A DNA stretch of 64,000 nucleotides, from assembly GCA_030374765.1 (NCBI GenBank), contig JARGXX010000121.1, positions 793,880 through 857,879 of the forward strand, written 5' to 3'. This document shows, piece after piece, positions 50,945 to 61,956 of this stretch. The notes beneath the pieces were generated by a model. It was not told where the DNA came from. It made no database searches and saw only the letters and a program-made list of their open reading frames with translations. The position numbers and the translations under genes are program-made. The stretch is from Agarophyton chilense (lineage: Eukaryota > Rhodophyta > Florideophyceae > Gracilariales > Gracilariaceae). Each line of letters starts with the position of its first letter. The first letter of the stretch is position 1.

Positions 50945-53900
50945 CGATGTTGAGGGCGTTTCGAAGTCGAGTGAACGTCTGTTTCTTGAGCGCTTTCGTC
51001 AGAATGTCTGCGAGCATGGATATGGTGGGGGTGTGCTGGATAAGTATGCGCTTGCTTTTGATGAGGTCATGGAGGTAATGTCTGCGGAGGTCGCAATACT
51101 TCCGGTGCTTGGTGGGGGCCGTTTGGTATGCTACCTAGATTGGGGCATTATTGTCCATGTGTAGTAGAGTCGCGGACTTCTGGGAGTAGCCGATGTAACA
51201 CAGCAGTCGGTGCAGCCACATTGTTTGCTGAGAGGCCGCTGAAGCCGCATGATACTCTGCTTCGCATATCGATAGAGCGATCGTTTTCTGCTTTGTCGAT
51301 TGCCACATTACTGGGCTTTTTGTTAAAAGGTGTACTATCCCAGAGTATGACTTCCGATCTGACGCATTTGCGAAACCGCGTCTGCGTATGATACTAGAGT
51401 GGAAGGGGCGGCCTGCTTGTAGAGAATTACGTGGCTTATTGTGCCTTTGAGGTATTTTAGAGAGTAGCGGAGTTGTTCTCAATTCTTTTGTGTTGGAGCT
51501 TTCATGTTCGTAGCCAGGCGGCTTATAATGTGGGCTATGTCCTGTCTTGTGGAATCAGCTACATAGCGAAGCTCTCCAATTCTTTGGCGGTATGCGAATT
51601 CTTTCTCCGGTGGCAGTGCTGCAGATTGGTCGGGTGGATTTTTGGGGTTTGGTTCGATTTATGGGGTTGGCTTGGGACTACAGTGGAGAAGGTTGTGTTT
51701 TTCGAGGATTGCACGGATGGTATGAGGTTAGGAGATGTGGATGGCACAGTTCGGGAATCTTTCAATGCGCCAATTGAGAAAGAGTCTTGGTGGGCCTAGT
51801 CGTCGTATCTTGTATCTGGACCGGAGAGTGTCGTAGAGATCATCTATCATGGACTTGAGTGGAGCAGCCGCTAAGAAATCATCGATGGTCACGCTTATTA
51901 TGATGGAGCCGTCCGATGTGAGACGGAGGAAGAGGCAGGGATCGCTGTTAGTTTGAATGTAGCCTTTGCTTTTCAGGAATGATGCTAATGCCTCGAAGTA
52001 TATGTGGGAGGCAGGAGGGATACCGCACAGGTTTCCTTTGAGTATCCCAGCTCGGCCCTTGTGTTTGTAGGAACCGTCGAAGCGAGGGATTTGTCGCACG
52101 AATACAGGTGTGGAGTGTTCATATCGTTCGTGGAGGAATGCAGATGATAGGTCAAACTGTTCTGGTTAAAGATGGAAAGCGGCAGCTAGACACATAATGG
52201 ATCTGGTTGAGGGGCATTCAGCGGTGTAAGTTATGACGCGGTCTGGATCAAAGTGTACATGTGGGAGCATGCGGTCGCCTTGCACGTTGCATCTTGCTTT
52301 GTGTCTTGTTGTATAGCCATCATCCAATCGTTTGTAGCGGTAGTTCATTTTCAGTGGAATGGTCTTGGTTTGTGGTGGTAGTTCAAGGTTTGGAATCCAT
52401 TCAGTTGTTTCGTGTTTTTCTAATGTTTCTAGTTCGCCATCATGCGCTGCAGCCCAGTGGTTTGCGTCGGTGTATCGCTTGGCTTGGTCGGTGGTTTGGG
52501 GAGGTGGCGTGTTGGGTGTGATGGTAAGAGGAATCGGTTGCGGGATGGGTGATACTGACATGAAGGCCTGTTTATTCCCTTGTGGCCGGTGGTAAAGGGC
52601 GTCGAGATGGTGGAAGTAGGGGCGGAAGTCGATAGAGCGGAGGTGCGTATATTGGTTGGTGTGGAGGTTGATAGCCAATATACGGGTCTGTGAGATGTTG
52701 TACATGAAACGAGCAGGATCTGTGCGGGCTTCAAATTTGGTTTTCTGTTGATGGTAGTTGGGTGTGGTGCCGAATTGTCCAAATGAAAACATGCGTGTGA
52801 TTTTGGGTGTGCTTTTGTGCCAGATTTGGAAAGGTGTCTTTCCTGTGGCGTCATGGAGGGTAATGTTGTATTTATAGACCACATCTTTCATGGCATCCTC
52901 CCAGAATGTCTCGTTGAGTTGGGAGTGGTGGAGTTCTGCTCGGGTTGCTGTCACGATGGTTTGGTTTACTCTTTCAGAGAGCGAATTCTCTTGTGGTTTA
53001 TGGGGAGTGGTGGAGCTGTATTGTATGCCGTGTTGGTTGTACAATGCGTTCATTTCGTTGCTCTGAAATTCTCTGGCGTTGTCCGAGCGGTAGATGGATG
53101 GTAGTTGGCCCTGTTGAGCACTGATGTAGGCGATGGCTATAGGGGGTTGTTTGTTTGACGTAGCTGCGCTCTGGTATGAAGAATATGATGAGGAATTTAC
53201 TTGCGGTGTCCAGGTAGCTTACGTAGTGTGGGTTTCCGTGGCGGGAGCGTGGTTTAAAGGGGCCACATGTATCGCTGCTTATGTATAAACCTACTGTGTA
53301 GTTGTGGTGTTGGGTTTTGTGTACAAGGGGTTTCTGTTTCGCAGTTGGGCAGGTGGAGCACGTAATAGGAGGGGGCGTATTTCGGAAGGTTGTGGGTAGT
53401 AGGGGGACCGTTTTCGAATTGGCCATACGATGGATCTTGTTGAGGCTCATGTGGTTGAGTGTGACGTGCCAGTGGTAATATGAATGTGCTGTTGGATTGA
53501 GGTCGGGAGCGGGATATGTTGGTGGTATTTGGTTCAGACGCGGGGTGGTAGTTGGTCTTGGGTGTTTCTTGGATGGCAACGCTGGGGTTTGGAGTAATAT
53601 GAGCGGGTTTTTGGGGCCGGAATATGGTATGGTTTTGGGTTGTGTGGGGCGCTTGCGCCGTGTGATTGTTCGGGCGTCAGAGGCATTGGGGGATTTAATG
53701 GTATGCAGAGTATAGGAGTGGTTGTTCTATGGAATGGTGGCGCCTATGAGGGGCAACTGTGGTTTGTGTAAGTTTAGGATAAAACCTTGGCGTGGAGTGA
53801 ACACCACTGCGCCGTACTTCCGTGCGGTGTCATGAACGGAGAGAAGGTTGGTATGGGGCGCATTGGTTGCAACGCACGTGACTTGCAGTGGGTCATGTTT

Positions 53901-54407
53901 GTTGCTCAGGCGGATCTGAATTGGACCAGCATGGGTGCATGGGGGTAAGTGGTTAGCGGCGGTGCGTGTGGAAACGTTTGATATTGGTGATAATGATTGA
54001 GGGGGGGTGTGGATGTGTGTGAGGTGGGCGGCGGAGTCTAATGCGAACATACCTTCGATATCATTCTGTTCGTCGTTACGTTGGATTGGTTGAAGGTCCA
54101 GTGCGTGCGGTGCAGGGTTGGCTAGGTAAGCCGCGTATGCCCAGTTTGGAGGCAGAGCGGGGGGGAACGGGTTCAGGTTCGGGTGGATGTAGGGGCCTTG
54201 GACGGGGTGTGGCATCGCTACGACTTGGTTGGCTTGCGGGGCACGTGACAGGGCTTCGTTCTTGAGAGGTTGTCCTGGCTGGTTGAATTTTGGATGGCAT
54301 GTATCCCTGCACTGTTCATCAGTGTGGTTAGGCGGTACTCGCATGAAATGTTGGTGGAATGTACAGGGACAGAATGCTGGCTGAGGTGGTTGGCAACGTG
54401 GAGGCAT
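50945..54407 (-). pseudogene. pol: Cop-2 pol: protease, integrase, RT, RNase H (broken)
   Basis: Reading leftward. A Cys/His cluster near 54390-54300 is the likely nucleocapsid zinc region. Protease lies near 54020 with F-A-L-D-S-A-A, Ala where copia usually has Gly after D-S. The integrase zinc site is at W-H-V-T-L-N-H plus C-x2-C (about 53475-53345) and the catalytic core S-S-D-T-C-G-P-F near 53275, continuing past a frameshift near 53050. RT starts near 52390 (M-N-Y-R-Y-K-R). The palm motif T-I-D-D-F-L, with its Asp pair kept, is near 51880. RNase H lies near 51380-51200 with S-I-C-E-A-E-Y and the end near 50970. It would copy and integrate the element, but the frame breaks make this copy inactive. 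Confidence 0.87.
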
Positions 54408-54416
54408 TCGGGGCTG

Positions 54417-55073
54417 TTAGTATTGTTGAGGTGCAGCTCGGGGTTGTTGGGGAAATTGCACGGGTGTGTAAAGTGTAGATGACAGGGGGGGCGATACGGG
54501 CGTGCTATACGACCTGAGGAGGTGGAAATGATGCAGGAGATCTTTCACGGTTGGGGGGTTGATAGCAAGGTGTTGTCGTCCGACGTCAACAATGCTGGGG
54601 TTGTACCGGAGACTGTCTATGAGTAATTCCATGGTAGTGGTTTCGTCCGTGATGTTGGGAAACTTTGAGGCGATCATTCGGGCTCTTATAGAGTTGTGAT
54701 TGGATACGTAGTCATCCATAGAAATGTCCGGAGTAAGTTGCACAGATTCTGCCTCCGATTTCAAGTACTTCTGATCTGCGGCAGTTTTTGTTTGCAGATG
54801 TTGTATTATTGCTTCGACTAGGTTGTTTGGGGTGGGGTCACTTCCTATGCTCAGGAGGTTTAGGATGTCTGGTGGAACGGTTGATAGGATGGGTGCCCTT
54901 AGTATGTGCTTTCTTTTGTTGTGTGTCTCTAACTGTGCAGGGTCAACGGGAGGGACTGGATTTTGGCGGATGTTATCAGCGGCATCAATAGTTGCTGCAG
55001 TTGATTCTAGCGCCATTTGACAGTAGAGAGGGTTGTTGCGGTCAAGTTTGGGGACATGATGTTTTGTTTCCAT
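54417..55073 (-). CDS. gag: Cop-2 Gag
   Basis: 218 codons from ATG 55073 to TAA 54417, in the same frame as the downstream zinc and protease part. It is mostly helical, with the segment pattern of copia Gag (A-L-E-S-T-A-A near the start, then D-D-Y-V-S-N-H-N-S-I-R and a C-terminal Gln/Pro-rich tail). The protein would form the particle shell. The TAA separates it from pol and may be natural or a mutation. Confidence 0.7.
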   Translation of the reverse strand: METKHHVPKLDRNNPLYCQMALESTAATIDAADNIRQNPVPPVDPAQLETHNKRKHILRAPILSTVPPDILNLLSIGSDPTPNNLVEAIIQHLQTKTAADQKYLKSEAESVQLTPDISMDDYVSNHNSIRARMIASKFPNITDETTTMELLIDSLRYNPSIVDVGRQHLAINPPTVKDLLHHFHLLRSYSTPVSPPLSSTLYTPVQFPQQPRAAPQQY

Positions 55074-55404
55074 GGCTGAGTTATGAAATTTTGTTATGCG
55101 ATCTGTAGGGATTTGTCTGTCACTATCGGTGATCAGAGCGTTTTTGTAGAGTTCAAGTATATGACCGTTGTTTGCTTTGAGAAGCTCACGGCGTTTGAGT
55201 CTGTTCGATCGAGCGGTTGAGGATTCCGTTTTAAAAGACTGTTGTGTGGCGCCGTGCTGATTTGGGGAATAGAGAAAAGTGCGTGGTGACGGTAAATAGT
55301 CGCAGGACGTGTTAAGTAAAGGAGGAAGATCGAGAGAAGAAAGGGTGTGATGACGAGAAGAGAAGAAATTGGAGTGGAGTCAGCGTATCGAGGGTTCCAT
55401 AATC

Positions 55405-55509
55405 TGTGACGGACAACGGTGGTCGTTCTCTTTACTCTCGGGTGCGACGCCGGTCGGGACAATGTCTAGTGCAGTGTTGTATGTGTGTGTCGTATGTGTG
55501 CAGTCAAGC
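55405..55509 (-). repeat. Cop-2 5' LTR
   Basis: Partner of 50755-50859. On the minus strand the bases just after it (ATTATGGAACCCTCG) may be the primer binding site. Confidence 0.72.
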
Positions 55510-58003
55510 ACTGAAACAGTAAATTTCTGGTTCTCTGCTATGATATATTTTATATAGTCTATATAAGGAGAATTGTCTTCCCAACTTTTACATTTCCCTC
55601 ATCACGTTCACAACCAAGAAAACTACCTTTATTTTTCATCAACATTGTTTAACATCTCTACGCTCATCTTTGACATCTGGACACCGGTCGCCGAATCAAC
55701 ACAACAGCAAACAAGATCAAAACAGTTTAATACGCGTCAGTAAGACTTTTTGGGACCCTCGACCTCTAGAGCTCCCAACATTCACAGAACTACGGATTGC
55801 ATATGCTAAACCTGTCGTAGAACTATAGATTACAACTCATGCAGAAGCCTACCTGTCCGATGATCCAATTCAGCACAAAGTACATACACGATACTATGTC
55901 TCAGGTAACACGGCAAGAAATCTCATGCATATTGTCCGCCTCATGCAGGAAGACACGGCCTCCACACTCACCTCTTTTCGTAACTTATTTATCCTGTCCA
56001 CTTGTTTGAATGATTTGAAACAAGCAATCAAATTCAACGGAAATCTTACCGGTGTGCAGCACGAGCTGGATTGATTCAGTCATAGAACGGTCTGCCCTAG
56101 TGGAAGGATCAGTATAGTTACACCTGTCCGGAATCCATATCATGGGGGAAATTTCCTCGGTTTTGAAGTCTTATCGGATGATTTTGACACCTCCACGACT
56201 GGATCGATCAGTCGTATTCCTGCATGTAGAAAGCGTTATGTATATATCTTCGAATTCTACTACAATCCAAAAATCCTTCTTGATACCACAAAGAACTTTC
56301 ATTTCTTTGGTGAAAACCTTCTCTTCGTCTATATTTTAGCCTGTAGCAAGGGTTTCAGCAGATCCGACGGACTTAACTGGGTGTTTAGAGTTATGACAGG
56401 ACCAGCTGAGTGTGTGGAAAACTTGATGGATAGACAAGCTCCCAAACAGTACACTTACCAAGAGTCCAGGTTGTCCATTATTATTACTTTTACTGGCATC
56501 AGAGAACAAAACCAGTGAAATTTCATACTACTTGTCATCTGAAATCTTACGGCACCTAATCAATGGTCCACGTCTATTGAGGTTTTCCATCACCTTGTTT
56601 TTTGACAAAATGTCTCTCACTAGTGGCATAAGATTTTTTGCTGAAGCGAAAAAGAAGCATAAGCACAAAATGGCGAAGCAGAAATCCCTAACCACCCAAT
56701 CTAACAGATGATTGAGTGAGAAGCAGATGCCTAAATCCTATTGAGAAGCTTTTCAAAATTTTTGCGTCTTGGTCTGCTGACCTTATACTTTTTGTAGCTT
56801 AGCAACTTTTCCTCACCATCTACAGTGATAGTACCGTCATCGTACTGCTGAACAAGAATTCCATGAAATTTCAGTTGTGCTGGTCTGTTGACAACAGTGC
56901 CGAGGTGGTGCTCTTCAGATATTTTCCTGCCCACTGCTGACATTTTCTGCCCTGACGATGCGTAAAGAATGTCATCGACCCGCTTGACAGTCTAGATACA
57001 TGTTCGGCTGTTGCTGATTCGATAGAACAGCTGTTAAAAGTAGAATAATTGCTGAAACCCTAGTCCACGAAGTACGTTGTGGCTAAGATGCTGCCACTTC
57101 GCTGCTGCACATGCAAGTCCGTGTGCGGCGGACAGAAGTAACCAGTAATGGTATTACCTTGTGTTGCATTCTCTCGCTGGGATCAGGTAGACGTCTCTCT
57201 GAGCCTCAGTCTGCAAAAAGGCGCTCTTCTTATCGATTCTCGCTGGTGTCCAAGTGAGGATCACTGCAGGGAAAAGCAACATTCGAATATTCCAACCGGG
57301 GCGCGTTTGGCAGAGTCCGTATTAAGCAGTTCTCTGTCTCTGTCTTTGCCCTCATGCGAGGCCATGCGGGCTTTCAGTGTAAAGCGATCATCCTCATACC
57401 TTTTCACCTTGTAGATTACATGACGAGACACATTGTTTACATTCGAAGAAACGTTTGAGACAGGGATATCTTTGACAATCCTCTATAAAGACTTATCTTC
57501 TTTGGCGGACGCATTTTCGGTTGCGTGAGAAGGGGGTCCCTGAGTCTGGTGAATCATGAACTACGTTGCCCTGAAGGCCTCGTAGTGATTACGAGTGACT
57601 TCCTTCAGTACTGCGAAGTTCCTGTCCCGGGAAAAGTTGCACTTCTGCTCCGTTTAGTACCTCTTTCTGCGTGAGAAATCCCTGTAATACTGCTTTTGAT
57701 CTCACCAATGCACCCTAATCTCGTCTCCAACACTTGAAAATTGCTGTCCGATGGAGCAGTTTTTTTTTCTGGAGACTGATGTACTGAAGTGTGGGTATGT
57801 ACGGTTTCAGTGTCAGGGTATTCGTCTAGATTGTGCTCCGTCTCCATAATTTCATATACACGGGTTCTGCCCATGCCGTAGATGGCATCCTGCACAGCGG
57901 AAGCTATGTTGCTGACGGGGCTTAAGACCCGCACAGCAGATTGTAGGGAAAAGAGAAAAACGTCAGGTAAAGATCTTACTGATTCGTAGTCTCGACAGCA
58001 AAT
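55510..58003. other. Unassigned 2.5-kb AT-rich interval
   Basis: No recognised gene. Two small minus-strand frames stand out: 56731-56943 (70 codons, basic C-terminus) and 57605-57934 (109 codons, Thr/Ser-rich). Neither has a known domain and neither is called as a gene. Confidence 0.4.
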
Positions 58004-58449
58004 TGTAACGCAATGACGGGTGGGTCAGCGTACAGGTATCGACCGGTGGTAGCGTGGTAGAGCGGGTCCTAAGATTCGAATTCTTGACGACGGCACTCCC
58101 AGTGTACTTGGTGCAATGGGCTGGCGTTTACTGCGTAGTCTTACAGGTTGGAGCTACGGAAACGATGGCTTGAAGACCAATTGGTGGACCGAATATACCA
58201 AAGTGGGTTATTTGGTATCCTAACGGTGCCTATTTTACTCTAAGGGAGAAGCGTCGCTCGAGCCAAGTAAATAGTACTGGCGAGGCGCTGGGATCTCCCT
58301 GATACTGTAATGCTAATCTATAACAATAATTAAAATTAATTAATAATCTCCCTGAGTCGAGCTGAGGTCGGCCAGTCGACGTGGCGTCTGTAAGATTCCT
58401 CAGGGCCCGGTGGCTTACAGAGCTCCACCGTTATCGTCGCTCCTTAACA
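58004..58449 (-). repeat. Solo LTR of the Gyp-2 family
   Basis: 446 bp. The reverse complement matches the Gyp-2 LTRs end to end (TGTTAAGGAGCG ... GCGTTACA). It is flanked by CAAAT and CAAAG, a likely 5-bp target duplication with one change. There is no internal sequence beside it, so it is a solo LTR left by recombination between two LTRs. Confidence 0.88.
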
Positions 58450-58736
58450 CAAAGAGCACAATATAAGGCAAACCTCAGATGCAGATTCATTGCAATGCCC
58501 TTTAGGGTTGCTTTCAGCGTGGCTGCTGAAAGCATTTATTAATAGTGCTTGAAGAGGTACTAATGATAGTTCTAGCAAGAGCAATTACTAACGAGAGGCA
58601 ACCGAAAAAACTGCTGATGCCTACCATCGCATTCAAGACAGAAAAGCAGAAACAAAGTCTCATGTCCAGTATCGAGAACAGATGGCATATTCATGCCTTT
58701 GTATAATATGCACATGACAAAGCAGCACGCACTCCG

Positions 58737-59830
58737 TTAGCGCTGAAAGAATTTGAATACGTTGGTCATCATAGTGCGCGATGTCGTGGAGTCGGTCGAT
58801 ACAACAGGGCCCTGTGAGTTGTGACGTGCAAGCGTACGGAAGTCACTTCGATATAGACAAAACAATAGAGCGGTTACGTTGAGTTTCCGTCTTCTCCAAT
58901 TCATCCATGTATTCGTAAACCAGAATAGGGACATCCCCGCGTAGACTGTTCAAAGTTATCCAGTCCGTTTCCTCGTCAGAGAATCAGTGCCATTTTTGAA
59001 GTAACTCAATATTCCCTTATCGGCATTTGATATTTTAGAAAACGGTCAATAACCAACAGTTCATTTTCTTGAGAGGCAAGATAGTCCCTCAATTCTTCAG
59101 TGACTTCGAAACTTTTGTTTCGAAAGTATTTCAACCTGCAACCGTGTAACTCTTCCTTATGACCGTCACGTAAAGACTCGAAAAGGATTATGTACTCGTT
59201 TCGACATTCGAGTACGCAATATGGTCCAACCCACTTGAGTGATTGTTTTTTAGTCCGCTCACGCTGCAGTACACCCCGAATAATGGAGTAACCCTCGGTA
59301 AATATGATTCCGTCCAAGGCGAATTGCAGCTGTCTAATGCGCTATAGTTGACCCTTTTTAATGTCGTTGAGTTCAAGAACTCCCACTTTCTCACCAACTT
59401 TCCGGTGAATAGCAGTAAGCGGCGAGTCCTGGTTATGATCAGTAAACACCGTCAAAGACAACGGTTATCGGGTCGGTAAATATCGGATTGTTCAAAGCAT
59501 ATTGTACAACTGGAAAAATACTGGGGCAACAGCTTTTCGGGAGCTGGTACTCAGAAAGAAGAGCACGAGATACGCTTAGGAGCTCTGGGCAGACTACTTC
59601 AACACTTCCATTTGACCAAGTGCAACATGCCAACGTGGAATGATGAGATGGCTTGGTCCTTTTCTTCAGAACACGAACGACTTCGTTCTTGAAACGAGAG
59701 CCGCGTTTACAGACCCCCTGGTTAGACAGACCAAACGCTGCAAACCTGTTTATCAGAAAATTTTGCTGCGACTTCAGCTGTGATTTCGGTCGTGCTTGTG
59801 AGCCAAAACTAACCGCTGTGATCATTTTCG
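58737..59830 (-). pseudogene. Remnant of a second chromodomain Ty3/gypsy family (copy 1)
   Basis: Minus-strand fragments of the integrase end: an ALN-containing segment at about 59500, the C-terminal domain at 59317-59006 (W-V-G-P-Y-C-V-L, then F-R-N-K-S-F), and a degraded chromodomain down to about 58890 (E-E-T-D-W then G-D-V-P). It is related to 61957-64000 and distinct from Gyp-1/2/3. Frameshifts and stops throughout. Confidence 0.75.
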
Positions 59831-61956
59831 ACTACCAGAACATACAAATATCCATCATCTCCACTTGACATGTAGCAAAAGTCGAAGTAAAACAATTCAT
59901 TAGGTTGTAGACATGCAGTTTGTGAGATTAAAGCTACAAACTGGGAAAAATGATTGATTCGAATCCACATTAAATACGTTTTTCTACATGTGCATTACGA
60001 AAATGCCGAGAAGTTTGTAAATGCTCACCGCATGAAATCTAGGCTTAACTAGAATTCCGAAAACACGGAAACATTGTTCAGCAGGGCATTGCATTCCCTC
60101 ATATGAACTATCCGGGTTTAGTAGAGAAACACAACCGTTTCTCAGCTGCCTCAACTCTGAGCACATTCGGAAGCAGCATATTCTAAGCTGTAATCGGGTG
60201 CGAGTCTTCTTTCTCTCTCACCATTTGTGGATTGCACTTGTACCCAGAAGTTCAAATATGTACTTTGAACTTTGTCTTATGCACGGGGCCCTCTCTTTCT
60301 GTATCTTTCGAAAGAACATATCATCTTTAACCGCTGCACCTTTTGAACAGTCGAGATTGAAATTCTGGCAACAAAAAACCTGTTTCGCTTGGTGATACTT
60401 GTTTTCCTTTCCTAGCACACCCCAACATCCTTTTTATCGGTACTCTCAACGCATATTCGAAGGCTAGCGTGAAGACAAAGAAGCGGAGGAGGCGAATCAT
60501 GTCTCAGAGCCAAGATCTTTCGAAAGCTCAATACGTGATCCAAGTGAAGTTCCATGCCTATTCTTTCCGTTTCAATCTACGCACCTGATGACCTCCTACC
60601 CCGTACAGAGAGGCTATTAGTTGTTCAGAAAAGTCCAACATATAGACATCTTTTGTTTTAGTGGAAAGGATGGAATGTCGTGCGTATCAAATACGTAATT
60701 CAGTAGGGCGTACTCTTTTCCGTGCACCCGCCATCAGCATTACACAGAACGTGACATAGAAAAACGATCCATCACTACGAATTCACGCCATTTGGTTGAA
60801 TCACTGGACTATGGAATGATACTTTCTAGAGATTCCCATTTCGGAACAAAACTCTGCGGCACGAATTCATTGGAATTCCATACCACAGGAAAAAAAGTTG
60901 CAACTAAAATTGGAGACGAGAGTAATCAATGACTGCACTATCAGCCTACAGGAACAAACGACCCAAAACAATTCACGACACCAAAGCCCCGTAGAATAGC
61001 AGAATTAACATCTCAGATAAATTCCAGACACTCTGAGAAGGCCATTGAACTTTAATCTGGCGCGAAGTAGTTCGAAATAGAGTAAATCAACAAGTTCGAC
61101 ACTTTCTTGAAGTCATCAATGATGAGATGGTATTAATTTTGACATGTGACTTTGTCTATTTCGAAACTTCTTGCATACTCCTTAAAAATGTCTATCTGTT
61201 TCATGACAGCAGGTGATAATTAATTCGCTTTCTTGATGAATCGTGTCTATGTTTAAATTAATGAAAATCCGTAGGAAATGTAATATTAAACTTCCCAAAC
61301 GGAGCTGAAAGGACACCATGGTACAAAATAGTTGCTGCTACGCCCACGCTTTGTACTACTCGTCGGTAAACCTCAGACTTGCGCCTGCAAAACTGTCAAC
61401 GTCTGTCAGAATGAAGTGAGCTTTGGGAGTTGATGACAACAGAGCTCTAAACAGTAGAAGTCATAATATCAGAACTCAAATGCTAGGTCTTCTCCTTCCG
61501 AACAGGAGTTCAAACTGCTCTTCAATCAAAGTTTTCCTACTTTGAGTTGGGGCGCTTTCGAGCACTTCATATATGTCTATCAAGCACTAGATTCCGTCTT
61601 CCGCCCACTCGGTTCAATGCAGGAAGCGCAATTCCATTTTGGACATATACGACTTCAGCTTGTTCAACAATTTCTGTCTCGTGTAAAAGATCGTCAGGAC
61701 AGTGATCAATAACTTCGTTGGCGATGAAATGGCTATAAAATTGCGTATGGGATCTTGAGGCATGCTATGAAGAACTTTGGTGTTGTTGACATGTCGCGAT
61801 TCGCGCTCGTCGCACCTGACGCAAAAGGATGGGCACCAAGAGAGGTTCCGTGCTGTGTCTGATGCCCCCAGACTCTTTGAAAAACTCTAGTATTCTTTAC
61901 TATATAGTAGTCTCTGGTGCTCTAAGACCAGCTCGTAGGTTGCGTTTCTAGATTTT
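59831..61956. other. Unassigned 2.1-kb AT-rich interval
   Basis: Only short open frames on both strands and nothing recognised. It may be old repeat debris between the two gypsy remnants. Confidence 0.4.

Larger units (their letters stand above)
50755..55509 (-). mobile_element. Ty1/copia element Cop-2 with very short LTRs
   Basis: About 4.75 kb on the minus strand between two 105-bp direct repeats (50755-50859 and 55405-55509). Gag, protease, integrase, RT and RNase H are in copia order. The sequence is distinct from Cop-1. Frames are interrupted in several places. A clean target duplication was not found (flanks near GACTG and CACTG share four of five bases). Confidence 0.88.

Noticed and set aside
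56731-57934. Two small minus-strand frames (70 and 109 codons)
   Set aside because: Short, isolated, no domain and no second copy in the window to test conservation.
58045-58085. True tRNA gene in the Gyp-2-type LTR
   Set aside because: D-arm-like and T-arm-like parts are only about ten bases apart, with no anticodon arm or acceptor stem.
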